From: Hericium rajendrae
Taxonomy: Eukaryota; Basidiomycota; Agaricomycetes; Russulales; Hericiaceae
NCBI GenBank assembly: GCA_033439255.1
Contig: JAVRDV010000016.1
Location: 620,001 to 684,000 of the forward strand
Length of the DNA stretch: 64,000 nucleotides
Direction of reading: 5' to 3'
Below are positions 1 to 11,900 of this stretch, piece after piece. The translations under genes were made by a program, and so were the position numbers. The notes under the pieces were generated by a model. It was given only the letters and a program-made list of their open reading frames with translations, was not told the DNA's origin and did not search any database. The first letter of the stretch is position 1. The number at the start of each line of letters is the position of its first letter.

Positions 1-83
1 TGACGAGGATAACTTACCTGGCTGTTGGTCCCGCTACCAGTGTAAGTGTAGCCACTGTTCGAGTTGTTGGCGTTATCAGACAT
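1..83 (-). CDS. Small Tyr/Ser/Gly-rich fungal protein, 5' exon only (cut by window start)
   Basis: The start codon is at 83-81 on the minus strand. The first exon encodes a short Asn/Ser/Gly/Tyr-rich leader beginning MSDNANNSN and ending GTNSQ. A canonical donor (CAG|GTAAGTT) follows at about position 16, and the rest of the gene lies outside the window. A second gene at 717-1111 on the same strand has the same layout: first exon ending GINSQ, donor, then an exon opening GNHWCRRDYG. The two are therefore read as tandem paralogues. I associate the GNHYC-type block with a small protein family seen in many fungi, but I know no function for it, and no domain or signal peptide is visible. The strand and first exon are fairly sure; the product is unassigned. 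Confidence 0.6.
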   Translation of the reverse strand, partial: MSDNANNSNSGYTYTGSGTNSQVSYPR

Positions 84-716
84 GATGAGAGCGTGAAAGA
101 CTCAAGGACGAGGGGATGGTGGGTGTTCGAGAGACAGAGGGGTCAACCATTGCGCTCTTTATATGTCGCGCGCGGCACGGCGCGTGACCAAATCGGGCTA
201 TCGCCGCGTTTTCACGCCCACACCTGCGGAACGCATGTCTGCATGAAAAGCGGCGAAGCGGTGACCAGTGAAAGTCAGAAGTGACTCGAAGCATAGAAGC
301 TGTAAGGTCATGATCAAATCGCACTCCAGGATAGGTCAAATATCCAAGCGAGCGGTGATGAACCAGATACTTCCAAGTTCCTGCTCACGACGCCGTCGTT
401 TGTCGATAAGTAGAACCTGAAGACTCGCATCAGAATTCAAGGAAGCACGTCTAAAATGCATGACGAGAAGGAGGCGCATGGACACGACACGCCTTTCTGT
501 CCGTCCAGGAGCCTCAGTAGCGGACCCCGGCTCACCAGCTGAACTAATGCCGCGATCCTGGAAGGATATGCCAGTCAGAAACGTGCATCACGAGAAATGA
601 TGAGAAAGAGAAAGCATAGTTATTCAACTCCGAGAGACTGCTATATCAGATAGCTATACAAGATGCCCACGACTTTAAGCTCTGTGAAGTATTGCCTTTC
701 GACCGACATAACCCAA

Positions 717-1111
717 TCAATTTGAATTCTTCATAATGTATCCGTCCGAGGACGTGTACATGAAGAATCCGTTCCTCTTTTCGAAGTATTTCGACCCATC
801 GGAGTTTTGGTAGTAATGGCTACCATCGGTGGACCCCAGCTATGCATCAGTATAAGAGAAAGCTGGCTGCCGTGCCAATTCACCGGTTGGCATAGTGGTA
901 CGCATTAAATCCATTTCCATAATCCCGTCGGCACCAGTGATTTCCCTGAGTATTATGTGAGTATTTGTGCGGCACCGAACGCCAAAGCTGAGCGCGGAGG
1001 TACCTGGCTATTGATTCCGCTGGCGAGGCATCTGAAGCGCAGGTTGCTGCATGTGTAGTCCAGTTTGCTGCATGCGAAGTCCTTGCTGTCAACGATCGCA
1101 GCATCCGACAT
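717..1111 (-). CDS. Second GNHWC-type small Tyr/Gly-rich protein (diverged paralogue, possibly decaying)
   Basis: Three exons are visible on the minus strand. Exon 1 (1111-1004) starts MSDAAIVDSK and ends GINSQ before a GTACCT donor. Exon 2 (945-884) begins GNHWCRRDYGNGFNAYHYAN. The last exon reads STDGSHYYQNSDGSKYFEKR and ends SSDGYIMKNSN at a TGA at 719-717. The Tyr/Ser/Gly/Asp repeat character matches the partial gene at 1-83. Two features suggest decay. Exon 1 is Cys-rich and unlike its neighbour's low-complexity leader, and the natural acceptor before the last exon (GCATAG) does not give the phase needed to join exon 2 to exon 3. That phase clash could also be one of the single-base errors common in this window. 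Function unknown. Confidence 0.5.
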
Positions 1112-2765
1112 GATGGCAAAGGCGTCTCAAGTTACAGAGGGGGTTGCTATGGCTCGGAAGAAAGCCGGTAGTGGTTGTACCTGCACACGAATGAGCCATT
1201 TGTACCAGGATATAGACGACACAACGTACCAAGGATGGAGATAAAGAAAAGTGGCGCTGGTCAGGCTCGAGGCAAAGGTCGCAATCAAGTCGCGATAGTG
1301 CTAGTACAAAACACTCATATATAACCAAGTATTGGAACCAAGGACAGGGGCTATGACGCCAGGAATGACGGAAAGCTTGACGGAAAGGCTCGAAGCGTTT
1401 GCCTCCGAGAGCGCATACACTCACAGTCTGTCCCTAACAGACTGAATAGGCCAAGATGTCCTCGAGCCAAGGCACCAATCTGCAGGTAAATGGGAGTTCG
1501 GTGAAACGTCGACTTCATATCGACTAGAAACTCGAATTATGCCTTCATGGGGATGCACATATGATGGAGCGAGAGCAGAAGACCAAACATCACAGGATCA
1601 GAGCACCTCGGGACCATGGAATTGTCCAGAGAAAAACTTGCATAAAACAATGAAAGCGATAGGCGGACGGGGCTCGGTCTGCTTACTGCGAACGCCGGTA
1701 GGCATCGAATAAGAATGATCCCATTAGCAGTTCATCCTGATATCGAAGTCCTCTCGCTCTAAAAGACCATGCGATACTCGAGCGGAGAGGATCATAGGAT
1801 AACAAAACACCGCAAAAAGGCAAGACGATGGTGCGCTCGTACCTAGAGACCACGTAATCTTGATATGATACCTGTGGATTGAATAGCAGGGGGATCGAGA
1901 TCCTTTTATGTGGACGACTTGGTCAGACTTCAAACTTGAAAATTGGGCCATATTGATCGAGTCAGCTCGAGGAGCGCTGTCTGTAGCAAGATACGCTGGT
2001 AAAAGCCGGTGAAGACCTCGTAGATTTTCGGATCCCCGAGTATTCCTGCTATGAGATGGGGTATAATAGATGAGCAGTCGGGAGTCGGGATGAAATGTCG
2101 CGCGCAAGTGCAATGGACAGTCGTTGACGTCGACGTCCGAGGTCAAGCTCAGGCCAACAACTGCGTCTTGCTGGCATCGGCTGTTGCCGATCGGACGTCC
2201 GGGGAGGGGCCGCTCCGAGCGCTAACATAACCTCACGCTCTAGCTTGTGACCACGTCGAAGTTTCCATCTCATTCTTGAGATACTATCAGAAGGCGACTT
2301 CTGAGGAGACTTACATTATACCGCGATTATTGAGAATTTTTGTGCCTCCTCTAGCCGAATTGTAACAGAATGCGCATCACCAGGCGTCTCTGAACATGGC
2401 CCTCGAGACTCGAATTCGAAGCCGTCATCCCACTTGTGCTCCCCGCGATATGCATGATCGACCCCCAGCAGCTCCGTTGGCCTGAAATATTTCCTGTTTC
2501 CTGAACTTTGAAAGGTCTTCAAGCTGCACATTGCACATCACAAACATATGTCCGGACATGCACTAATTCGGCTTGTGTGGATGCTTCAGACGGTTCAGAC
2601 GGTTCATATGGTAATTCCCTGCTCTCCTCGTTGGTGTCCTTGAGCCTTTTGCTCCCTATCTATGATCGATGGTGTTGTTGATCTGTAGATACATATCCAC
2701 CTGGAACGAGTTGACACCGCCCATCCACTTTCTTTGAAGGCTAGGTCTCTTCCAGCTACCCAGAC
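1112..2765. other. Gene-poor stretch, no confident gene
   Basis: About 1.65 kb with only short open frames. The best-looking pieces are on the minus strand: 2531-2316 (71 codons, mixed charged composition, starts MCSLKTFQSSGNRKYF) and 2273-2049 (74 codons, Arg/Leu-rich). A GTAAGT donor and a plausible AG acceptor lie between them, but joining them gives early stops. I cannot assign them to a family. They may be remnants or part of an upstream region. Confidence 0.4.
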
Positions 2766-3223
2766 ATGACTGTCACTGTCTTATGGTGAGTACCGCTTAG
2801 TATCAGGTCACGACAGTTAGGGATTTATATCGCCTGTCCAGTGCATCTCGGCAAACGCATTTGAAAGTTTCCAGGTAACCTTGGGTCCTGTGCTAGTGAG
2901 GAAGCCATCGATCATGTCAAGACCGCTATATTGCTCTATTTTCCTGGCACAGACAGATCTTGATATCCGCATAGGTACGACATCGGGATACAATCATTTG
3001 ACACGGGAAGTGTAAGTAGTCAACTCATTCTCGGGAAGACGAGCGTCGAGAAACTGTTGGATCTGTTCGGGGTGAGTGCATCTGCACATGTTCCGCTTAT
3101 CGCCGCCCATTGGATTTTCTCGTGATACAGATGCATTGCTGTCAACGCACGCCTCGCCTGAGAAGAGATTCAGTACTTGGAGGCGCCGCACAAGGCACAG
3201 AAGGTCATCAGATGTGCGGAGTA
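2766..3223 (+). pseudogene. Aldo/keto reductase relic (N- and C-terminal fragments, middle deleted)
   Basis: Stretches of this segment match the intact reductase 500 bp downstream, in the same order. A first exon (ATG at 2766) ends TATG just before GTGAGT, like the TATG|GTACGT of the intact gene. Next come LGK-R and EEAIDHVKTA (intact: EAIKHIKAA) and, after a splice-like gap, YDIGIQSFDTGS followed by GTAAGT (intact: YEAGIQSFDTAN). A C-terminal block EEIQYLEAPHKAQKVI then aligns with EEIKYLEEPYQPRDVM. The whole catalytic middle, about eight exons, is missing. In-frame TGA codons interrupt both fragments (after LGKRI, and just before EEIQYLE). This is the expected picture of a tandem duplicate that lost its centre and its frame. 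Boundaries are approximate. Confidence 0.7.
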
Positions 3224-3747
3224 TCTACCGCGACTTGTCTTCAGTATGTATGACCCTGAATTACTCGGACTTCATCGTCTTCCTAAGGCCATGTCCACTA
3301 TCTTGCTTGTCGCGGAATAATTATGGCCGGTGAAGTCGTAAGGTTGTTGAAAGGCGTCTGAATTCCTCCATGGAGCAATTCAAACCTTAACCCACCTTCT
3401 CCTTTAAATAAAGAAAGCTTCCGTTGCGATTTCAAGATGCTCACAAACGTATTCATAGTGGATCCACGCGACCCACTCGTCTTTGCTGTATAATCACCTT
3501 TGGAGTCATAATATAGGGAAGGCTTAGACAAGAATGATAATGCTCATATCTATCTAATCCTGCTCTATCTACCTAATCCTGGATGATGAATCCTCTGCTC
3601 CGTCATGTGGACGGAGAACCTGTGGATCGAAAATATCTCCATCCAAGACCGCCCGACAGGATATGTATATAAGGATCAGCTCGGACATTCAGAGGCACTC
3701 GGATTCTCTCCTCATCTCTACTATCTGCTCCAACAATATTGAACACC

Positions 3748-5514
3748 ATGTCCACACCGAAGAAAATGCCCTATGGTACGTTCTGTCGATCTTCCTTGGA
3801 ATAAGGCTGCACATATGGCATGCAGTTCGCCTGGGGAACTCCGGGCTGAAGGTGTCGAAAATCATCCTGGGGACGATGCAATACGGCGACACAAGGTGGC
3901 AGGAGTGGGTCCTCGATGAGAAGGAGGCCATCAAGCACATCAAGGCAGCGTGGGTGGTCTTGATTTATCGACCAGAGCTGCATTTCATGCTCAGCGTTCT
4001 TCTGATCATAGATATGAAGCTGGGATCCAGTCCTTTGATACTGCGAACGTGCGTTTTTCATATCGATAGTATCTATTTTTGAGCGAACGCCTTGCGTTAA
4101 AAATAGGTCTATTCAGGGGGGAGTCCGAGCGTATCCTCGGTGTGGCGATCAAGGAATTGCAGCTCCCTCGCGATGAGATCGTCGTTATGACCAAAGTCAG
4201 TATCCAAATCATGATACCGAATGGATCACAAGGACTCACAATAGTGCATTCTAGCTTTTCCATGCCGTAGCCGCCGAGAATCTCGTGCCGAAGCAGACAC
4301 AATACGACCAGATGGGCTTCGTGAACCAACACGGCCTTAGCCGAAAGGTAGACCCCCTACATATGGCTCTCATTATGCCGGCTGACTTGCTGCGTCCAGC
4401 ACATCTTCGAGTCCGTCAAGCACAGTCTTGAGAGACTTCAGCTCGACTACATCGATCTGCTGCAATGTAAGCAAACCTCTTCCCATCGCACGGCCTGAGA
4501 AACACTCACTTAAAGACAAGGCCATCGCTTCGACTACAACACCCCCATCGAAGAAACAGTCAGCATCCACTTCTTATCATTCACACGCAACCTGCACTGA
4601 CCTTCCTCCAGATGCAAGCGCTGCACGACGTCGTGAAGGCCGGCTACGTGCGCTACATCGGCATGAGCTCCTGCTGGGCGTACCAGTTCCACGCCATGCA
4701 AAGTATGCACCCTCTCCCTCCACGCATGTCCGCATGAGCTGACGCGCGCGCACGGCAGACTACGCGATCTCGCACAACCTGACGCCGTTCATCTCGATGC
4801 AGAACCACTACAGCCTGATCTACCGCGAGGAGGAACGCGAGATGTTCCCGACGCTCAAGGCACGCAGCGTCCCATCTATTCCAGTCAACGTTCGCGCAAT
4901 TTGCTCACCTGTTTCGCGTGTCTAGCACTTCGGCGTCGGCGCGATCCCGTGGTCGCCTCTTGCGCGCGGACTCCTCACCCGCCCGGTCTCTGAGACGTCG
5001 AAGCGCGGCACGACCGATTTGTAAGTCGCCTTGGGCTTTCCAGGCGCGTTGGTGCTGACGAGCGGTCTAGTGCTGTGAATCAGTACAGCAAGGGACGGGG
5101 CACAGCGGATGTCATCGGTCGGTACGTTGAGGCGATGGACTGGGGTGTTCGGAAGTAGCTGATCGGTACGCTATCTAGTGTTGAGGAAGGTTGCGAAGAA
5201 GAAAGGCATCAAGATGGCACAAGTCGCCTTGGCCTGGAGCTTCGCGAAAGATGGTACGTAGTTCTGTGTCGGCCACTGTCTGGAAACAGACGGATTGATG
5301 CTCGCGGATAGGCGTCAGTGCGCCCATCGTCGGCACCACTAGCCTCGAGAATCTGAAGGATTTGATCGGTGCGTCATTCCCCACATTTCCTGATCCACTG
5401 TCGTGCTGACCTAGGATTTCAATCGCAGAGGCGATCGACGTGAAACTCACCGACGAAGAGATCAAGTACTTGGAGGAGCCTTACCAGCCGAGGGACGTCA
5501 TGGGCCACTACTAA
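3748..5514 (+). CDS. NADP-dependent aldo/keto reductase (14 exons)
   Basis: Soluble aldo/keto reductase of the Kv-beta/AAD (aryl-alcohol dehydrogenase) type, expected to reduce aldehydes or ketones with NADPH. ATG at 3748, TAA at 5512-5514, fourteen exons, about 342 residues, the usual length. In order: N-terminal strand (LGNSGLKVSKIILGTMQYG), FDTANVYSGG-ESERILG carrying the catalytic Asp and Tyr, VVMTK with the Lys, DYIDLLQCHRFD with the His, and cofactor-pocket motifs GMSSCWAYQF, PFISMQNHYSLIYR, GAIPWSPLARG and MAQVALAWSF. The last motif is APIVGTTSLENLKDLI. Two oddities: exon 4 is one base short in a run of six G (4116-4121), so the conserved frame is broken there, and intron 9 (4860-4925) begins GC instead of GT. 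A decayed relative lies immediately upstream. The substrate cannot be told from sequence. Confidence 0.88.
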
Positions 5515-5606
5515 AGCCCCAAATGTGTCTGATGTACGATAGTGCCTTCGAGACAAATGTAAATTAGTGTCGTATCGGTATATCTGATGGGATCACCGGA
5601 GGGTCC

Positions 5607-7346
5607 TCAGGACGAGCTCTTTGCCCCGGAATCTGATTCGGAGGGTTTCTGGGCCTCTTCTTCGATGAAAGGCCACACGTCTCCAGACATGTTGGGTGTG
5701 ATGCCCAGCACCTTATACTCCTTGCCCATGCCGGTCAAGTCGATGAGCCTCCCCGTCGCACTGCGAATCGCCTCGCGCCGCTCCTCAGACGTCGCGGCCT
5801 TCTCTAGTGCCTGCACGCGCGCTTGCAGGCCCATGCGCGTCAGAAATGCATGCTGTGTGAGTGGGCCGTGACATGTCGCTGCGAAATGTAAAGGTCAGAT
5901 AGGGCTGAGTCATAGAGCGAGGCAGGGCAGACCTGTGTCACCAATGGCTTCGCGGAGGTAGGCAAAGTCGACGTTTGCGGTGAGGTCGCATTCTCCGGGA
6001 AGGTAGAAAGGATCCACAATTTTGTGATTTTTGAACGCCTAAGAAACTGTCAGCACGAGCTGTGAGGACTTGGAAAGGAGATCGGGCTCACGCGGAAAGA
6101 ACTGCCTACGACTTTATCGTCGCCGTAGTCGATGACCAAAGCACTCCCTAGGGCGTCGCCACCCACCAGCTCTCCGACTTTCCGCGCGATCTTAAAGGAT
6201 GAGGGTGATACCTCTATACGCGAGCCTACGGGTAAGCGTTGGAAGCGCGGGGATGAGGAGCCGAGGAGCATGGAGACGGGCGAAGGTTCCGACGAAAGCA
6301 CCGGACGAAAACGATGTGGGGATGTTGACGTCCTCACAGCAGCGGGGGAAGAGATGTTGCCAGGACGTAGAATGGTTGGCGCGGAGGATCTGGGACGGAG
6401 GAGATCATGACTTCTTGCCATCCTTGGTGTGTTTTCTGTACAAAATACATTTCGTAAGGTTCAGTCATGGAAGAATGCGTAAATGCATACCTCGAGCAGA
6501 TGAAATGGCAATGCATCGAAGAACTCGTGAGCAATAAGCATGGTATAAGATTCTTCGTCCACCGGAATCTCCTCCAGAGAGCTATACCAATGCTGCAGGA
6601 TGTTATGCTTTTTGGCCCATGGGCGCAACTGTTGCTCCTGAATACCTTGGAGGGACGCGCTCGACTCAACTAAGTGCACTGATATCCCAATAGAGCGAGA
6701 TGCAGGAAGTTGGGTAAGCGTCTGAAGAGAAGAGACCTGTAAGATAAATTTGGATACTGAAATAACTAAACGCACCCGCAAAATATCATCCATCAGTGTG
6801 CCTCTGCCTGGCCCAAGTTCCACGATGCGAATCTTTCTGGCGCGACCCGAGGAGAGATACTGCGAAAGGAGCCATATTCCGACCAGCTAGAAATCCATTA
6901 CTGGAAGTTCGTTATCTAGGGCGGCCCCGTGGTTAAACACGCAGAAGATCATACCTCTCCAAAAACTTGGCTTATCTCAGGACTCGTGATGAAGTCCCCG
7001 CGAGCACCGAAAACAGGATGCGTGGGCTTCATGTAGTAGCCCTCTATTGGATGCGACAGGCATAATTGCATGTACGTGGCGAACGACACGGGTCCGCTTG
7101 CCTAGATTGAGTACAATTTCAATGGGCTATTCCAATGTTCTGAACAGCACAACATACCTTGATTGTGTCCAAAATGATTTTCTCTACAGGCGTTGTGGCG
7201 CTTGGCTGTGTCTGAGATTGTGACGCATATTTCCTGATATTCCTTGCACTTTTCACGGAGTCAAAGACTTGACGAGAAGCGGTTGCACGGCATATGGACC
7301 TCGACAGCTGTCGAAAGCCAAAAGCTGGAACGAGCATAGCGCACAC
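5607..7346 (-). CDS. NDUFAF7: NDUFAF7-type mitochondrial protein arginine methyltransferase
   Basis: Class I SAM methyltransferase of the NDUFAF7/Midasin family, which in other eukaryotes methylates the NDUFS2 subunit during complex I assembly in mitochondria. The N-terminus (starts at 7346 or 7337) is Arg/Ser-rich and basic, fitting a mitochondrial presequence. Then come the family signature GDFITSPEISQVFGE, the SAM-binding loop VELGPGRGTLMDDILR, the post-I region MLIAHEFFDALPFHLLE, and C-terminal LPVGSRIEVSPSSFKIARK and ALVIDYGDDK. The stop is at 5609-5607. Several introns are visible. The frame carrying GWQEVMISSV runs into a stop near 6340-6420, while the conserved continuation (PVLSSEPSPVSMLLG) is in another frame. 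One base is therefore probably lost or gained there. It is divergent from TIF6 with a 320 bp shared upstream region. Confidence 0.85.
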
Positions 7347-7666
7347 GAAGAAGCTGACTCGACCAACAGCGTGTCTCTGACCGGTGACTGTCAGATGCGG
7401 TGAACGAGTCAGATGGGGGCAAAAGGACGCCTGGATATGCAGGGAGGAAGAGCGGTGTGACGAGACGCGTCGACGGAGCCGCGCGTGACTGGGACTTGGT
7501 CAGCGCCAATTTGATTTTTATATCCCTGCCCCGCGATCTCATTTTCCTTCAACCCATCTCCTCTCCCCGCGTCGCTCTCTTCCCCTTCATCCTAAAAAGA
7601 GTCTAGCTCTTTTCACTTGTATTTAAAAGTAAATCTCCGTCTTCACGTCTTGTACCCCTTACCATC
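7347..7666 (+). promoter_or_regulatory. Shared upstream region of NDUFAF7 (-) and TIF6 (+)
   Basis: 320 bp between divergent start codons. On the plus strand it carries a CCAAT box (7507-7511) followed by a T-rich, TATA-like stretch (tttttatat), then a long pyrimidine-rich tract around 7549-7600 just ahead of the TIF6 start. Such pyrimidine tracts are typical of highly expressed fungal genes. No experimental start site is known; the assignment is by position. Confidence 0.45.
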
Positions 7667-8623
7667 ATGGCGACCCGTACGTTCTAGTACTTTGGTTATA
7701 CCAGAGTGCAGACTAACCGCGATCTTGCCAGGCATCCAATTCGAGAACAGCAGCGATATCGGAGTCTTCTCCAAGCTCACCAACAGCTACTGCCTAGCTG
7801 CGATCCAAGGCAGCACCAACTTCTACTCGGCATTTGAGTCCGAGCTCGGCGATGTCGTCCCCATCGTCCACACGAGCATAGGCGGCACGCGTATCGTTGG
7901 ACGGCTGACCGCAGGTGCGATCCCATCATTTCGCCTATCCCGCTCATCTCATCACGATCGTCATTCCACAGGCAACCGCCACGGCCTCCTCGTCCCCTCC
8001 TCAACGACGGACCAGGAGCTCCAGCACCTCCGCAACGCCCTCCCCGACGCCGTCGCCATCCAGCGCGTCGAAGAGCGCCTCTCCGCGCTCGGCAACGTCA
8101 TCGCGTGCAACGACTACGTCGCGCTCGTGCACCCCGACATCGACCGCGAGACCGAGGAGATCATCGCGGACGTCCTCAAGGTCGAGGTCTTCCGCCAGAC
8201 CGTCGCCGACAACGTGCTCGTCGGCTCGTACTGTGCGATCACGAACAACGGCGGGCTCGTCCACCCCAAGACGAGCATACAGGACCAGGACGAGCTCAGC
8301 AGCCTGTTGCAGGTTCCGCTAGTGGTGCGTGCAGTTGTCCCATAGTTGCGATTTGGCGCCTGATCTCTTGAGTGCAGGCGGGTACTGTGAATCGCGGATC
8401 AGATGTGATTGGGGCTGGGCTCGTCGTGAATGACTGGTGTGCATTCACCGGCCTTGACACCACAGCAACAGAAATCAGCGTGATCGAGGCGACATTCAGT
8501 GCGTTCTATTTCAGTTGTCACTTATCTTCCGCTTTAACGCATCTGTCATCAGAACTTGTCGGCCAGCAGACGACCGCAGTCATCGGCGAGATGCGCGATG
8601 CTCTCATCGACAACTGGGCATGA
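7667..8623 (+). CDS. TIF6: Eukaryotic translation initiation factor 6 (eIF6), 60S biogenesis factor
   Basis: Binds the 60S ribosomal subunit, prevents premature joining to 40S, and is needed for 60S maturation in nucleolus and cytoplasm. Five exons (7667-7676, 7732-7914, 7972-8324, 8378-8498, 8553-8623) sum to 738 nt, giving exactly 245 residues, the standard eIF6 length, with no frame problem. Motifs run the whole way: [90 protein letters not shown] and the C-terminal [12 protein letters not shown]. The tiny first exon (ten coding bases) is confirmed by the phase of the next exon. It is the best-supported gene model in the window. Confidence 0.97.
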
Positions 8624-8925
8624 CCTTCTCTATCCACCTGTTTTCCATTTCATCAGTCACATCCCATCTGCCTCGACTAATGTTGCACATACCCACATAT
8701 CAACCTCGCTCTTTTGGGTTATCTGTAGCTGTTTTCTGTATCCTTAGATGACAAATCCAGCCGTTCGTATAGAATCTGACATCGCCGGACCTCGTACAAC
8801 AGCATGGTATAATATAACAGGTCTACAACAGTTTCGAGTATACAGTTTACAACACTCGTGAATAATCGTTATGGTTGATATGTACTGACCGCGTAAGCAC
8901 AGCCCACCAATAAAAGACGTTACCC

Positions 8926-11900
8926 TCAAACCGCCACGCTTGGTCGCATCCCAATGATGACGCCAGACTCCCCTGAACTGTTAGAATCCCAAACAAGGTC
9001 CACAGCCCGCACCTTCCCCGCCGCGACATCCGAGATCCCCACGAAACACCCACACTCCGCCGCCGCCGTCTTGATCTCCGGCGTCCCCGCGTCCCGCAGG
9101 ACCAGCTCCTGGTTCCCGTGCTCGCAGTCGCCCTCCTCCCGCACGACCGACAGCACCTTCGCCTCGCGCCCCTCGCGCTGCGTCTTCCTTCGGCGCGCGC
9201 TCCCGCGCCCGCGACTCGATGACGAGGATCTCCCCATCCTCGCCCCCGCTCCCGAAGTACCCCTCGTCCGAGTAGTCCTCCTCGTCGCTATCGCTGCCGC
9301 TGCCGGCCCGGCTGCGCAGGCCCGCCCGCCGCTTCGACCGCCGCTTCTGCATGCGCGCGAGGCTCCGCCGGCGCTGCGCCATCCAGCGCTCCTCCTGCTC
9401 GGCCGCGCTCAGTTGTTGCACCGGGCTCGAGACTGGCGGGTTTGCGCGGTGCGTGCGCACAAACCCCGCTGCCGCGAGCACGTCTCCGATCGGCGCGTGT
9501 GAGCGCGCTGTGCGCATGCGATGCGCATACACGCACGACAAACTGTAAGAGAACGGGTCAGTGATTGGGTCGCAGACGCGTTCTTCGGAGGTACGGACCC
9601 AGGCCCAAGCACGAACTCGCCACCGAGCTGCGTCACGTTCCCGCCCTTCTCCCAGGGCGGCATCACGACCCGCAGCGCATTCTTCACGACCATCGCGAGC
9701 CCCCGACGTGCCCGTGCTTCACATATTTGCCCTCCTCCTTGTCCCCCATGCCGACGTGCCCGTGCTCGCCCCCGCCTGCGACGCGGTGCGTCCGCGTCAT
9801 GCCCAGGATATCGTGCAGCTTGGCCGTTGGGTCGGTATAAAAGCCGTAGGGCATATGGAATATATCTACACAAACAAACTCATCAACCGCAGTCATGGAT
9901 AAATATGAGGAAAAGTACGCACGACGATACGACTTCAGAAGGCCATACGACCCGCATCCAACGATAGCGAGCTTGATCCCCGAGCGCTGCAGCGCCGTAT
10001 GGTCCACCTCGCGCCGGATCGATTGCAGGTAGTCCTGGCAAAGCGGGCACCAGAAGTGGCGGATGAACACCACGACCGTCTTCTGCGACTGCCAGATCTC
10101 GCCGAACGGCACGCGCAGGCCGTTCTCCTGGATCACGTCCATCCGCGCCGCTTCGCTGAGCTGCGCGCGCGTTGGCGGCGCTGCGAGGTTGAAGCGCACG
10201 TCGGGCGGCGGGTGCTGCGCCTTGAGCGGCACTTGCTGGGCGGCGCGCGAGGTCGGGGACTTGGCTGGCGGGGGCGTGGTGCGGATAGGGTCTTCGGGCG
10301 CGCTGCGCGATGAGATCGTGTGGTGGGTTTGCGATGATGCAGGGGAGCGAGCATGAGGCGTCCCAGCGCGCGATGCAGAAGCAGGCGGTGAGACGGGGGG
10401 TGAGGCGGACGATGAGGCAGGGGTAGCGTCAATCTTTGCAGGCTCGGCTGGACGGACTGGAGTAGGTGGAAGAGGCGTAGTTGCGCGAGAGCGTGGCGCC
10501 GGCGGCTCTGGCAGGGGTGTACCAGCGTGAGATCGTGGGGTGGGTGTCTCGGGCAGGGGCGAAGTAGTGCGGGATCGAGTTACTTGTATGTCAGGAAGAG
10601 GTCGGATGCTCTGCACCCTCGTCAGTTGGCCCTCAGGAGATGGTAAATCCCGTCGCAGGTGGGTAGAAGCATGCCTGGAAGCAGCCTGTGGCGCAGGCAG
10701 AGGTGGGATTGGTCGGAGACAAGGAGGCCAGTGTAGATGGACCAGCTACTGGAGGAGCTGGAGCTGGAGCCGGGCTGTGACTAGGACCTGCGATTGGTAC
10801 GGGGTCGGGACTGGCTCGTTCCACAGATATAGATCTTTGAGACCGCTGCAGATCCGCAGAGCTCTTGTCCGGCACCGCGGGCGCTGAGGCGCTCTCCGAC
10901 GATGCTGGCTGTCCAGCGAGAGAGAGCGACGTTTTTGTCGAATGAGAGTCCATTCTCGACAATGGCTCGGGTTCAGATTCAGTGGACAGAGGAAGAGACT
11001 TGCGTTTCGCCAAGCTATGCTTATTGGAGGGTCTGGCAAAGGCGCTGTCAAGACTGAGATGGCCGCTACGCTTGATTGAACTATTGGATGGTTGCCACGG
11101 TGAAGGCGCTGACGATAGTTTCGGTGATACGAAATGCGCGCTTGAGGATGCAGAGGAGAGGGAGGACAGAGGAGTAAGCGGCGTGTTCAACGCGGGCTTG
11201 AGCTCAAGCTTCGCAACGGGCGGAGATGGTGGCGCGAAGCGCGGCGGGGGGCTCTGCAAAGGCGATAGCTCAGGCGTAAGAAGTCCCGTTACTTCTGCAT
11301 GAGGGGGAGAAGCGGAAGATGTGGTCGTAGGATGCGGGTCCACTTCCAGTATATATAGCTTCTGTCTCTGGCTGTCCGCGGTCTGATGAGATGTATGAGA
11401 TGTTGATGAACGCTGTTCAGATGGCCCGTCTACTGACGGCAGGCATGGGGACGCTGCCATGACTTCTGCGGATGCAGACAGGAAGGAATCGTGTGAGTGA
11501 CGGATTGTCGATGCGGGAGGTAATGCGCATGCGGAATCATGATCTGTATCATGATTGTGATCCTCAGAGCCACCTGGACGCGAATATATACCTGAAGAGG
11601 ACGAAGATGACGAAGACGAGGACAAGCGTGAACCCTTCCTTGGACTCGACGACATGGCCATATAAACTCCTTGCACCCGACGACGATCATGCGGCTCTGG
11701 AGAAGGAGAAGGCGAGGGATAAGCCACAGGAGCTGACACCGATGTCTTGGACGGCGATGCGAACATCTTGGACTTCATTGCGAAGACTGATTGAGAACGA
11801 CGGCGTGATTCTCGGCGCATGGGACCAGAATGCTGTGCACCAGAGGCTTCCTGCGCCTCGCCATCATCGCTCGGAGATGTCGCCCTCGGCAATTGATGGC

